Source of the DNA: Vibrio profundi
GTDB lineage: Bacteria; Pseudomonadota; Gammaproteobacteria; Enterobacterales; Vibrionaceae
NCBI RefSeq assembly: GCF_005281835.1
Contig: NZ_RZIS01000013.1
Coordinates: forward strand, 1 to 64,000
Length of the DNA stretch: 64,000 nucleotides
Reading direction: 5' to 3'
Shown here: piece by piece, positions 1 to 9,726 of the stretch
How positions within the stretch are numbered: the stretch's first letter is position 1
Layout of the letters: every line of letters starts with the position of its first letter
The notes under the pieces: model-generated
The model's database searches: none
Seen by the model: the letters and a program-made list of their open reading frames with translations, nothing else
What the model was told of the DNA's origin: nothing
Made by a program: the position numbers and the translations under genes

Positions 1-632
1 GCAAGCGTTGGCGTGATTGGCAATTCGTGGGACGAATCGGTGGCGCCTACATTACCCGCTAAATCCAGGTAGTTGCTCACTTCCAACGCAACACGCAACG
101 CCTCCGTGCTTGGCACAGTCACCGTCCCTGTCCATTGGCTGGCGTCATCACCTGACGCCGTCAAAACAAACGAGGTCCCACCCAGTGTCGCTTCCGCCGA
201 TTGCAACGGTTTGCTGAACTGCAACGTGACATCCACACTGCCACCCACCGCTTGGTGCACAGGAGCAAAACTCACGCTGTCTAATACCGGAGCAGATTGA
301 ACCAGCTGAAAACCGCTGGACTCTTCCACTGTCACGCCGGCCTCATTGGTGCCCGTCACTGTGACCGTGTAATCACCGTTGACAACTTCGCTCAAGTCCA
401 CAACAGCCGCACTCCAAGCATCATTCGATACCGTAGCCGTCGTCCTCGTCACCTCACTGCCACCTGTCGTCTTCACCACAACCGCCAACGATTGGTCATT
501 GAAACGCGTCGATGTGCCTTCAAACACCAAATTCGCAGCTTCACTCTCATTCACCGTTCCTACCGGTGTAATAGCAAGCGTTGGCGTGATTGGCAATTCG
601 TGGGACGAATCGGTAGCGCCTACATTACCCAC
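1..632. repeat. Long tandem repeat with 573-bp period inside the Ig-like lipoprotein gene
   Basis: Bases 1-59 and 574-632 match at all but two positions, an offset of exactly 573 bp or 191 codons. Both copies encode NVGATDSSHELPITPTLA. Similarity ends abruptly just after position 632, so 574-632 marks the N-terminal-most edge of the array, and more units probably continue left of the window. The period holds about two Ig-like domains of roughly 95 residues. Confidence 0.85.
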
Positions 633-3600
633 TAAGTCTTCAAAATCGCTTACGATCAATTCAGCAGTTAAATCTGGTGTATCAGCCACATTAACGTCGC
701 CTATCCAGATTTTTTTGCTTTCGCCTTTTTGCTCAAGTTCAATATTATTTCCCTCTAGCTCAGCGGTCACTCTCTCAAGGTCTTTATCGAACTCTAACTC
801 TACGGTAACAAGCTTGTTTATGGCCTGGTGAATTGGGTCAAAGGTAACTGTTGTTAGAGTTGGCAATACACCCTCTACCCCTATAACCAAACTATCCCCT
901 TTGCCGGGGATAGTATTTACACTCTGGTAGCTACCGTCTTCGACTTTTATTGTTATATCTTTATCTTGATTTTCTGGACTTAAATATTTGGCACTCCAAG
1001 TAATATTGTCACTGGATGTCAACGACCCATCGACCAAGCTACCGTTGTCTTCGGAATTACCAGATGTGATTTTTATGTCACTAGCCTCAAAGTTCATTAC
1101 TTCTTCGCTAAACACAAATTTCAAATCTAACTCTTTTCCACCCGCCATTGGTAGGTCACCAATAGCGGAAATGGTTAACGTTGGCTCCGGGGCTTCTTCA
1201 ACCGTTATACTTAACGGTGACTCTGTCACATGCCCAGCTAAGTCGTCGGCAATAACCTTAACGGTATAATCACCAGGGGCTAGCAAATATTCGATAATAT
1301 ATGGATCATTTTCGTTATCTGGTTTTGTAATCGTTTCTGGTGTAAACGGGGACGATTGTGCGTCCTCGGCAGTTGAGCTTACCAAATTCAAGTTTGCATC
1401 GAGTATGGTTGCTGAAACTTGGTATCGATAACGTCCACTTTCGGGTTTCATCGACACTTGCGATCCGCTCACTTGTGAGACGGAAGGCGGAACGTAGTCA
1501 ACAACTGTCTGTAGACCTTTTGCATCATACTTTTTGCCATCCAATGTAAAACTAGATACTTCGCGTCCAATGGAGTCAGTCACACCTAACGTAAATTGAT
1601 AAACTCCTTGTTCTTCAACTGAAAAATCCAAATTGTCACGAACCGAAGATAATGAAAACTCTCCTTTTTTCTCGATGTTATTTTGCTCGTCTGAAGCAAA
1701 GTTCATGATGTACTCATGAGCATTTATATTTTCGCCCTCGGCTGAGTTAACCTCAAAAGGTTGGTTTTGTTCCTTGAATATTAGCTTTCCGCCGACAACC
1801 TCTGCGCCATCTTCTAGGCTCAGTGTTATCTCTGGGTTTTTGATATCTACTACAACGCTTTTCTTGATGTTAAGCCCAACGCTGTCTGTAGCTGATATAT
1901 CAACTTTAATTTCATCAAGGTTACCTAATTGGCTTCTTGTCAGCTCAAAGTATGTAAGGTCTTGTGGGTCGTCTTCATGCTCAACATCTTTGGTTATCGC
2001 AAAGCTTGGGTTAAACGACGAATACGTTACCTCTTTCAATCCACTGACGGCATCTGCAATATCAAATCTGAACCTGACTTTGTCTTCCGCTGGGTTTGGC
2101 ACAGTAACTTCAACCGAATCCCCGATTACTGGTGGAGTATTATCAACCCAAACTGTTACACCGTTATCATTAGAGGACTTGTCCCAAACATCAATCGCGA
2201 CAATTTTTGCCTTAAGAGATTGACCGTCTGAGCCTTCCGGCAAATCAGTTGTAAATGTTGAGCATTGACTTCCATCATTACACTCTTCCAAATCAGTAAA
2301 ACTAAACCTTGAATCTGAATCTTTATCTTTGTAATCAAACGATTCATCTCCTACCTCGGCAATTAAATTATAGAGGCTAGAGTTACTACCCAGTGTTACG
2401 CTAAAGTCTATTACGAGTTTCTTTCCGTTAATGGTGCTACCATCTTCAGGGTTACTGATGTTAACCAGCACTGTCCCACCAGGTCGCAATAACTCTATGT
2501 CATGATCTGGAGTGATGTTGCCGGCGACGTCTTTTAGGCCCTTAATTCGATATTCTTGTTTTGAACTTAACCCGTCAATAATCGAACTGTAAAGCTCTGA
2601 ATATGTACAGATCGCCTTACCATTCTCTGTCTTACAGCTTTTCGGCGTAAACGCTTCTAATCCGGCCTTTTTCGCTAGTTTAGGGTAGTCTTCTTCAGTA
2701 GAGATATCGACACCAGAACCCGATGGACCATCATCGAATGACAAGTCAAACGCGAGCATTTTGTTTCCGTCTGCATCGAACCAAACATCACTTCCTTTAA
2801 AGTTGTAGATGTCTCCATCAACAACTATTGGTGCTTCAGCATCCATCATCGAAAAATTGTATGTTTGAACTGATGTTTTTCCATTCGTACCGACAACTCT
2901 CGTGATCAAAGCTACCGGAGAAGCCGCCATGCTCGTGTCAGTATTTAGCGTACAAGTGTATTTGTCCTGAGATATATTCAGTACACCCGTGTATGGAGGT
3001 TCTGCTTCATCTTCAGGTACTTCATTGGACGTATAATTCTCACGAACCCAACATTCCAGTGACTTACCTTTAACTTCCCCGAGAGCATCAAACTCTACTT
3101 GTAATTTTGAAGTCGAGATATGTGTTTGGAAGTTTTCAGGGCTCGTGATTTCTAGTGCTACGCCTTGTCTTTGAACACTTAAATTTGAGTTGTACTCACG
3201 CGGATTTCGATCTTCTACATTCGTATAGCGAACCTTGTTGTAAGCTTTAATTGCTAATGCGTATGTACCATCATCACTCAAGTCAGACTTTGAAAGCGTT
3301 GCTGTCCATTGATCCGTCCCTTCAACGTTGCTGAAATCTAAAGGGTTCGACGCGCTTTGTTCAGAGTGCTGATAGGTAGCCACTAGATCTTCAATGCCAC
3401 TAGGATCAGTAACGTTCATAGAAATCACTACGCTTTCATCGCGAGTTACGACGTTTTCTTCCTCTAATGGATCTCCACTTAAATAAGTCACCTGGTACGA
3501 AGAAATCTGTGGCTTTGCATTCCTAATTTGAACTGGAAGATCAACCTGTGAACCATTTCCTCTTACATCATTACCTGCAATTCGGACTTTATGCTCACCG

Positions 3601-6600
3601 TCAGACAAGCCCGTTAGGGTGAATTTTAAATCTTCGTCAGGTGCTGTTCCCGGAATTCCTTCAGGTGGTTCAGTGTTGGTGTATGTCCAATATTCAATAC
3701 TTGATTTATCTACACCATCTGGAGAGTTTGCACCATTAGCGTTCAAGTCTTGCGCAGTAATAGTGAATGTATAGTTTGCTAAGTAAAACGCTGCTTCATC
3801 GTAACCATTAAGTCCTAAAGTTGGTCCTTTACGATCTAAAATGAAACTTTTCGTGTTCGATTTCGAAACAAAGCCGTGGGTATCGACTGCTTGTGCATAC
3901 AGCCCTGTCACTTCTCCATCTTCCGTTATATTTATTCGATCGGTATCGGACCTTGTCAGAGTGATATTGAATGGTTCACTCGTATCCTCAGGTAAAGAGG
4001 TCTTAATTGGCTCTTCTTGGCCTTCCTGAAAAATTTGAATATTTTGAACACCAGATTCATCAGTTACAGATAAGAAACGCATGTCAAATGTTCGCCCTAA
4101 TACAAAACATTCATCTGATACACAGTTACTCGCCCATGGAGTATTCAACTTTATCGTTGGGCCTTGGTTATCTACACGAAATGTGAATATTCCTTTGGTA
4201 CTTACGTTTGGCGGGTAAGCGCTATCTGTTGCAGTAACGTGGAATTCATTTGATTCAGCATAATCAAATGCATCCGCAACTAACTGAACTTTTACATCAG
4301 GCTGTTCGCCTATAAGGTAGGGCTGCGTTTTACATTGTTCGTCACCTTCTTCACAGGCTTGCAGCGTAACCATTTGACCAGACCCGCGTCGTAAACCGAT
4401 ATCGACATTGCTGCCCTGACTTAAATCTCCCCAACCCACAACCGGAGTCCAAATTGAGTTACCACCTAATCGTTTCTCGATCACTTCGCTTTCAACAGTC
4501 GGGGCAATTGAATCAATCAAAACATCGAACTTTGGTGCACCCAACGTAAGCTCAGATACCTTGTTGCCAAGATTATCTTCAGCACGGATACCTACAGACC
4601 AATTTCCGTTTCCTGGAGAGATCGTGTTTCCTTGCGCTTCACATGAATCACAGATTTTGACAGCAATAGATTTGTCTTTATTCTGATAAAAATGTTCTGG
4701 GCCGTAAATCTTCTGTATCCCCGAAGGTAAAGTGAATACCAAACGACGATCATCCAGAATATCCCCCACAATGTCATCCACTCCGAACGTCAATTCATGT
4801 TCAGTGCTTGCATTCAAATAAATTGAGCTATCAACCGGCGGTTCATAAGTGGTTGTTGGGTAGTCATTATCTATGTAGTAAGTTTTTACAAACGGATCAT
4901 CAGCTTCCCATGCGGTACCATTAGAGTCTCTTGCGGTAATCTCTAACACAAACTCAACCATATCAGGTAAGTTTGCAGCTTCAGTGTCTAATGAGAACCG
5001 ATAGATCTTGGCGTATTTAGTACTATTTTCTTCGTCCTCTTTAATATCGGTTTCAATTGGTGTTTCATCTTGCGCACTATTCAACCACATTGTTGAAAAT
5101 GCAGGCTTATGCTCTGGAGTTTCATCAATACCAGATGGGTCTTCCAATAAGATTCTGGAAGTGACTTCCCCTGTAATGTATTCGCGACCTTCAACAACAA
5201 CCGAACGACCTTCTTCGATAGCAAAGCTTGGCGCAGGTGGTGATGTATCGATGCTTCCTCCCTGCTCTTTAAAAATAGGCTCTCCATCTAGGAGAGGATA
5301 GGCTTTAGATATATCATCGGCAAAAAGCTGAGCAACGGGAGCTTCAATGCCATACTCATTAGTCATTAAGTTATACAGAGTTTGCGCAAGTTCTTCTCTG
5401 TACGTGTTAGGACCAAATTCATAGCCATCTAACGTTATCTTATTTCCACCAGCTCCGACCCCATTAGCTTTACCATCGTAACTAAAGTCGTCATACATAG
5501 CAGAGGCGAAGTCTAACGAGTTATTCCTTTCAGTCTCTTGACTCGCAAGTTCTTTAATCGCTTCAACTAAAAAACGGTGCATGTATTCATTCGTTGGTAC
5601 TTCAGGCGTAGATTCGGTACGTAACATTTCGTTAGTTGCATATGATACCACTGTAGGATCAAAGCCAAAAAATGAGTTGTTATTCTTCCCAGCTAACGCG
5701 AGTTGAACCGATTCTAGAATGTCCATGGCTTTCTCAGGCGTTTTATCGCTTGACTCGTTCCAGAGGTAATCAAACAACCCTGTATGATATGTTGCAAGTT
5801 CAGTTACGTAGAAGGTTTGAGAGCCATCTAGTTTAAAATATGCACCTATATTAGCCTGATTTAAGTCAACCTGAGCTTTAGCACCGCTATTGTCTTCCCA
5901 TTGATAGTAATGTGGGGATGTTTCTGAAGGCCCTAATAGGCGAACCCGCATAAAATCGTAGTTCACAACGTCGGTTGTCATTGAACAACTTGCCACATCA
6001 TAGGCTTTAGAACCGGAATTGGGCTCGTTGTTTTGGGTCGATATACAGCTAGCAAGAGACGTAAAATCACCTTGGGCCGTCAGGCCCTCAAGTTGAACTC
6101 TGGCACCAATGAAAGGTGTGACCACTGAAATCGTCGGCAAATCAAAACTGCTTCTAAAGTAAACTTCTTGTTCTGAGCTGACATTCTCGGATTCATCCTT
6201 GGTTTGAATCACAAGCTTTTGAGAGCTGCTTTCTGAGACATTTTTGAAGCTTTTACCTAAAATTTCTTCGACGAAAGGGACGTAATAAACTACTTGGCTG
6301 ACTCTACCTTCGACTGTTTCTATAGCTTCATGTGGAATCTTTGCTGTGTAATCACCAGAAGACCCTAATGAATCTGTGGTTGTCTGATACACGTAATTAT
6401 CATCACCATTTTGGCTTACCGAATATGTCACAGACAACTTAAGTTTCTCGGCACTAGAACCGATTATTGTCTCATTCTGAGGGTCCGAAACTACGACTTG
6501 CACATAAGGGATATTTCTTTCTTTTAGTAGATTAACGTTAAAATCCTCAAAACTGACTCCTGGAATAGTGTTGGAGATGCCACTGCTCGCATAAAGGTAA

Positions 6601-8426
6601 TCAATTTTCAGATAGTCTGTTGATGAGTGCACATTGCTGGCTGTATACGTTTCGCTAGTATAGTTAGCTTCATAGGTATCGCCACTTTCATCAATAAAAG
6701 TCATATTTGTTGCTTGAGGGTAAGTAATGACCTGCGTTGGCGGTTGATCATCTTTACTCACAGTATGCGGTTCTACTCCAACATTGCCTTGAGTATCTGT
6801 TGCTGTGATTTCAAACAAGGTTGTCGATGAAAAATCTTCCGTTCCATACGGTTCCTCGAAAGTACAAACACTACCCGATTCCGACACAGTAGGCTTACAC
6901 GTTAACTCTTTGGAAAGACCGCCGTTGACAGCTACCGTTGCCGACTCTATATCCTGAGAATCTTCCTTTATGATTCCTTTCAAGACATATTGTGTTGCTG
7001 TATTGTTTATTGTATGTTCTGACGTGACTTCTATTACCGGCGCATTATTATCCCAATCAAACGCAATCTCCGTACCTTGAGCATCACCTGCTGAGAGTGG
7101 GTTGCCTAACACATCACTAGGATAAAAGACCAAACGAGCAGCAGTTACATTAGAAAGCTCCGTATCCGAATCAATATCCACTTTATCGATTTCTAACGTA
7201 TTAACGGACACTTTCACCGAAGTCTCACGCATCCCTTTCTCAAAGTTGGTAAAGTCTACTTCACAAAATTGACTGCCTGATTCCGTTAGATCGTCACAAC
7301 GAAATTCTTCAGACCACACACCATATAACTCGTACTGAACATAAGTAACTAAGTCCGCAACCCCTATCTCATCAACTAATTTAATATCAACTACATCAGT
7401 TCCAGAAAGTACGTCGTCATCTGTTCTTGTTACCACTGGCGCTTCTGTGTCGATTTCAACTTCATCTCTAGGAGGGATCGCCCCCCCATCACTCCCAGGA
7501 ATACCTAAATCATTAATTTGTTTACTAAAGTCTTCGTAATCTTCCGCCTTAGTGCCGGAGATATTTAGTGTTGGATCATTAACAACAATGAGAACGTGTT
7601 GAGCGAGATGGTTAGTATAAAGATCGCTCGTCACTTCTCGTTGTCCAAAAGAAATAGGAACTAGACCGCCACCTAGAGCATCAATTTCTTGTCCATCCAA
7701 ATAGCCGTCCGCGAGTACATCTCGATACTGGATATCAGCCAAATGCATAGATGTATAGACGTTTTCAGAGTTTCCGTGCGCTTTAATTAAGTCATACGAA
7801 TAAGAAGAGTAAGCGGTTAAAAGCGCGCCATACTTGTGCCCAGGTGTCGCCGAACTACTTTGACCACCGTTGGTAATGTCGATGGGTTTTGTTTCATTAA
7901 CATCAAACCCATACATAGCATTAACTGTTTCCAATGCCTGAGTGACAGCTGTAGCCGTAGACGTGCCTTGAGTTTGTTTAAATTCAGTTAAACCTGTCGC
8001 AATGTTTGTCAGCGGGGTAATCATCAAGTTTTGATCAGTACCTTCTGAGTAATTCACTACACTTTTCAACTCAAGTAATTTACCGTTACTCGTAGACACT
8101 TGCTCTCCGGTAAGAGGGTCAGTGTATGTACCACCATCCGCTTTCACTAAAAGCGGCCCGGAAGAAGTTGTTATATCTACTGAATAATTACCAAAAGCAT
8201 CCGTTTTAGTCGTGCCAAGCTGCCTTCCAATCTTGCCATTTTCATATTCCCAAACGTATATCGTCGAGCCATAGACTGGCGCATCGAACACATTGCCGGA
8301 AATCGACCCTGTACTTCTTGAAGGCGGAGTATTGTCACCGCTACTGTCTCCACCGCCACACGCATTAAGTGTAAGTGAAGCAATAACCGCTAAAAAAATT
8401 GAATGGAAATTAAATTTAGTGAACAT
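1..8426 (-). CDS. Giant Ig-like-repeat surface lipoprotein, C-terminal end outside the window
   Basis: Reading on the minus strand from ATG at 8426, the frame stays open to the left edge, giving about 2,808 codons with no stop. The N-terminus is a lipoprotein signal with lipobox LNAC (Cys23) followed by GGGDSSG, so the mature protein should be lipid-anchored. A small beta domain resembling the carboxypeptidase-regulatory fold follows (about residues 38-95), then an alpha-rich stretch, then many beta-sandwich modules with recurring phrases such as DxxGN and ATDxxGN, typical of bacterial Ig-like domains. At least eight close Cys pairs occur, for example CDDLTESGSQFC, which suggests disulfides and an extracytoplasmic location. 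Near the left edge the modules become nearly identical at DNA level. The function is probably adhesion or matrix, by inference from architecture only. No conserved enzyme motif was seen. The start has no strong ribosome site. Confidence 0.85.
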   Translation of the reverse strand, partial: MFTKFNFHSIFLAVIASLTLNACGGGDSSGDNTPPSRSTGSISGNVFDAPVYGSTIYVWEYENGKIGRQLGTTKTDAFGNYSVDITTSSGPLLVKADGGTYTDPLTGEQVSTSNGKLLELKSVVNYSEGTDQNLMITPLTNIATGLTEFKQTQGTSTATAVTQALETVNAMYGFDVNETKPIDITNGGQSSSATPGHKYGALLTAYSSYSYDLIKAHGNSENVYTSMHLADIQYRDVLADGYLDGQEIDALGGGLVPISFGQREVTSDLYTNHLAQHVLIVVNDPTLNISGTKAEDYEDFSKQINDLGIPGSDGGAIPPRDEVEIDTEAPVVTRTDDDVLSGTDVVDIKLVDEIGVADLVTYVQYELYGVWSEEFRCDDLTESGSQFCEVDFTNFEKGMRETSVKVSVNTLEIDKVDIDSDTELSNVTAARLVFYPSDVLGNPLSAGDAQGTEIAFDWDNNAPVIEVTSEHTINNTATQYVLKGIIKEDSQDIESATVAVNGGLSKELTCKPTVSESGSVCTFEEPYGTEDFSSTTLFEITATDTQGNVGVEPHTVSKDDQPPTQVITYPQATNMTFIDESGDTYEANYTSETYTASNVHSSTDYLKIDYLYASSGISNTIPGVSFEDFNVNLLKERNIPYVQVVVSDPQNETIIGSSAEKLKLSVTYSVSQNGDDNYVYQTTTDSLGSSGDYTAKIPHEAIETVEGRVSQVVYYVPFVEEILGKSFKNVSESSSQKLVIQTKDESENVSSEQEVYFRSSFDLPTISVVTPFIGARVQLEGLTAQGDFTSLASCISTQNNEPNSGSKAYDVASCSMTTDVVNYDFMRVRLLGPSETSPHYYQWEDNSGAKAQVDLNQANIGAYFKLDGSQTFYVTELATYHTGLFDYLWNESSDKTPEKAMDILESVQLALAGKNNNSFFGFDPTVVSYATNEMLRTESTPEVPTNEYMHRFLVEAIKELASQETERNNSLDFASAMYDDFSYDGKANGVGAGGNKITLDGYEFGPNTYREELAQTLYNLMTNEYGIEAPVAQLFADDISKAYPLLDGEPIFKEQGGSIDTSPPAPSFAIEEGRSVVVEGREYITGEVTSRILLEDPSGIDETPEHKPAFSTMWLNSAQDETPIETDIKEDEENSTKYAKIYRFSLDTEAANLPDMVEFVLEITARDSNGTAWEADDPFVKTYYIDNDYPTTTYEPPVDSSIYLNASTEHELTFGVDDIVGDILDDRRLVFTLPSGIQKIYGPEHFYQNKDKSIAVKICDSCEAQGNTISPGNGNWSVGIRAEDNLGNKVSELTLGAPKFDVLIDSIAPTVESEVIEKRLGGNSIWTPVVGWGDLSQGSNVDIGLRRGSGQMVTLQACEEGDEQCKTQPYLIGEQPDVKVQLVADAFDYAESNEFHVTATDSAYPPNVSTKGIFTFRVDNQGPTIKLNTPWASNCVSDECFVLGRTFDMRFLSVTDESGVQNIQIFQEGQEEPIKTSLPEDTSEPFNITLTRSDTDRINITEDGEVTGLYAQAVDTHGFVSKSNTKSFILDRKGPTLGLNGYDEAAFYLANYTFTITAQDLNANGANSPDGVDKSSIEYWTYTNTEPPEGIPGTAPDEDLKFTLTGLSDGEHKVRIAGNDVRGNGSQVDLPVQIRNAKPQISSYQVTYLSGDPLEEENVVTRDESVVISMNVTDPSGIEDLVATYQHSEQSASNPLDFSNVEGTDQWTATLSKSDLSDDGTYALAIKAYNKVRYTNVEDRNPREYNSNLSVQRQGVALEITSPENFQTHISTSKLQVEFDALGEVKGKSLECWVRENYTSNEVPEDEAEPPYTGVLNISQDKYTCTLNTDTSMAASPVALITRVVGTNGKTSVQTYNFSMMDAEAPIVVDGDIYNFKGSDVWFDADGNKMLAFDLSFDDGPSGSGVDISTEEDYPKLAKKAGLEAFTPKSCKTENGKAICTYSELYSSIIDGLSSKQEYRIKGLKDVAGNITPDHDIELLRPGGTVLVNISNPEDGSTINGKKLVIDFSVTLGSNSSLYNLIAEVGDESFDYKDKDSDSRFSFTDLEECNDGSQCSTFTTDLPEGSDGQSLKAKIVAIDVWDKSSNDNGVTVWVDNTPPVIGDSVEVTVPNPAEDKVRFRFDIADAVSGLKEVTYSSFNPSFAITKDVEHEDDPQDLTYFELTRSQLGNLDEIKVDISATDSVGLNIKKSVVVDIKNPEITLSLEDGAEVVGGKLIFKEQNQPFEVNSAEGENINAHEYIMNFASDEQNNIEKKGEFSLSSVRDNLDFSVEEQGVYQFTLGVTDSIGREVSSFTLDGKKYDAKGLQTVVDYVPPSVSQVSGSQVSMKPESGRYRYQVSATILDANLNLVSSTAEDAQSSPFTPETITKPDNENDPYIIEYLLAPGDYTVKVIADDLAGHVTESPLSITVEEAPEPTLTISAIGDLPMAGGKELDLKFVFSEEVMNFEASDIKITSGNSEDNGSLVDGSLTSSDNITWSAKYLSPENQDKDITIKVEDGSYQSVNTIPGKGDSLVIGVEGVLPTLTTVTFDPIHQAINKLVTVELEFDKDLERVTAELEGNNIELEQKGESKKIWIGDVNVADTPDLTAELIVSDFEDLVGNVGATDSSHELPITPTLAITPVGTVNESEAANLVFEGTSTRFNDQSLAVVVKTTGGSEVTRTTATVSNDAWSAAVVDLSEVVNGDYTVTVTGTNEAGVTVEESSGFQLVQSAPVLDSVSFAPVHQAVGGSVDVTLQFSKPLQSAEATLGGTSFVLTASGDDASQWTGTVTVPSTEALRVALEVSNYLDLAGNVGATDSSHELPITPTL

Positions 8427-8612
8427 AACCGGTACATAGTATAAATTTTGCCGAGATTATATTCTTGTATCATTTTTTCTCAACGTGTCATAAAAACACC
8501 TAATTAATTCATTTTAACTAAGGGATAAGTTTAATTAGTTCGTTATATGACTATTTTTTTGAATAGCATTATTCTTTTAGGTAGTTAAAAGGAAGGAATT
8601 GGAGCTGAGTCA

Positions 8613-8669
8613 GTGAAAAAAAATAACAATAATATTATGATCCTATTACTACTTTTATCATTTTTATGA
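8613..8669 (+). CDS. Possible 18-residue hydrophobic peptide upstream of the M23 peptidase
   Basis: A GTG-initiated frame encodes MKKNNNNIMILLLLLSFL and stops 16 bp before the next gene. A GGAG sits about nine bases upstream of the GTG. The composition, a lysine/asparagine start followed by a leucine run, resembles either a tiny membrane peptide or the remains of a signal peptide. It could serve as a leader coupling translation to the downstream peptidase. It could equally be chance in AT-rich DNA. No homologue is recognised. Confidence 0.25.
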   Translation: MKKNNNNIMILLLLLSFL

Positions 8670-8685
8670 AGTCTCATCGGAAATT

Positions 8686-9600
8686 ATGAACTTTCACCTT
8701 TCTCGAAAAGCCTGTTCTCTGACAATTATAGCTTTACTCGCAATCATATCAATCACTTATATTTATAAAATCAGAACAAGTAATGAGACGGTAAGTCAGC
8801 ACGTAACTCAGCCGGTTTCCGAGCCTTCTCCGACAATACCCAAGGCTAAGCTTGTGTCGGGACAAGTGGAGTATTCTTTCATCAGTTCCATACTTTCTTC
8901 AGGGGTTAATAAAAATCAAATTAAATCTCTTTTAGCAATGTTGGGTAAAGACTTCGACATTATTAACTCTGTTAACCCTGGAGATAAGTTTTCTATTAAG
9001 ACAAAATACAATAGTTATAATGAAGAATATGTTAGTGCTTTTTACTATGTGGGTAGTGAAATTGAATTTTTTGCAATGAGAGGGAAAGATAATAAAATAT
9101 ATAACGAATATGGCGAACTCATTAACAACGAATATTCTTTTCCTTTACCTACTCATTTCAAGGTTTCATCACCTTTTAATTTAAAGCGGATGCATCCAGT
9201 TACGAACAAAATTTCACCCCATTTCGGTACTGACTATGCGACACCGATTGGAACCGAAGTACGTTCATTGTCAGATGGAATCATTGTTAAATCGAGACAT
9301 AACCGTTTCGCGGGTAACTATATTACGATTCAACATGACGATGGTAACTTCGCTCGTTATTTACACCTCTCCGAGCGGTACGTTTTGCCTGGCGATAAAA
9401 TAACTAAAGGTCAGCTCATTGGGCTAACTGGGAACTCTGGCCGTACTACTGGGCCCCACTTACATTTAGAGCTGTTTGTTTCGGGTGTTCCCGTAAACTT
9501 CGAAAGGTATTCAAACAAAAATCGTCCTTTTGATTACCAGTACGCTTACTTAGCCCAAAAAGAAAAGGTGGCACTAGAGCAAACGCTAAATGATTCTTAA
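8686..9600 (+). CDS. M23-family zinc metallopeptidase, membrane-anchored (cell-wall endopeptidase)
   Basis: A 304-residue protein with one N-terminal hydrophobic segment (about residues 10-27), so it is probably anchored in the inner membrane with the catalytic domain in the periplasm. The C-terminal half is a LytM/M23 domain. Visible zinc ligands are H179 and D183 in HFGTD and H260 in GPHLH; H227 in YLHL is the expected catalytic histidine. The family cuts peptide cross-links in murein, and some members instead activate amidases, but the complete metal site argues for an active enzyme. The middle region (about 55-140) resembles the OapA/LysM-like linker found in such proteins. It stands alone, diverging from the giant lipoprotein gene. 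The ribosome site at the chosen ATG is weak. Confidence 0.85.
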   Translation: MNFHLSRKACSLTIIALLAIISITYIYKIRTSNETVSQHVTQPVSEPSPTIPKAKLVSGQVEYSFISSILSSGVNKNQIKSLLAMLGKDFDIINSVNPGDKFSIKTKYNSYNEEYVSAFYYVGSEIEFFAMRGKDNKIYNEYGELINNEYSFPLPTHFKVSSPFNLKRMHPVTNKISPHFGTDYATPIGTEVRSLSDGIIVKSRHNRFAGNYITIQHDDGNFARYLHLSERYVLPGDKITKGQLIGLTGNSGRTTGPHLHLELFVSGVPVNFERYSNKNRPFDYQYAYLAQKEKVALEQTLNDS

Positions 9601-9726
9601 CACTCAGTTCATCAGGCCCGCATTGTCGTTTCATCAATGAAGCCATTGCGTTTATTGCTTTAACTCTTTACACACTTCGATTTCCCCTTACAATTAGCGC
9701 AAATTCAGAAAACCAAGGTTATTACC

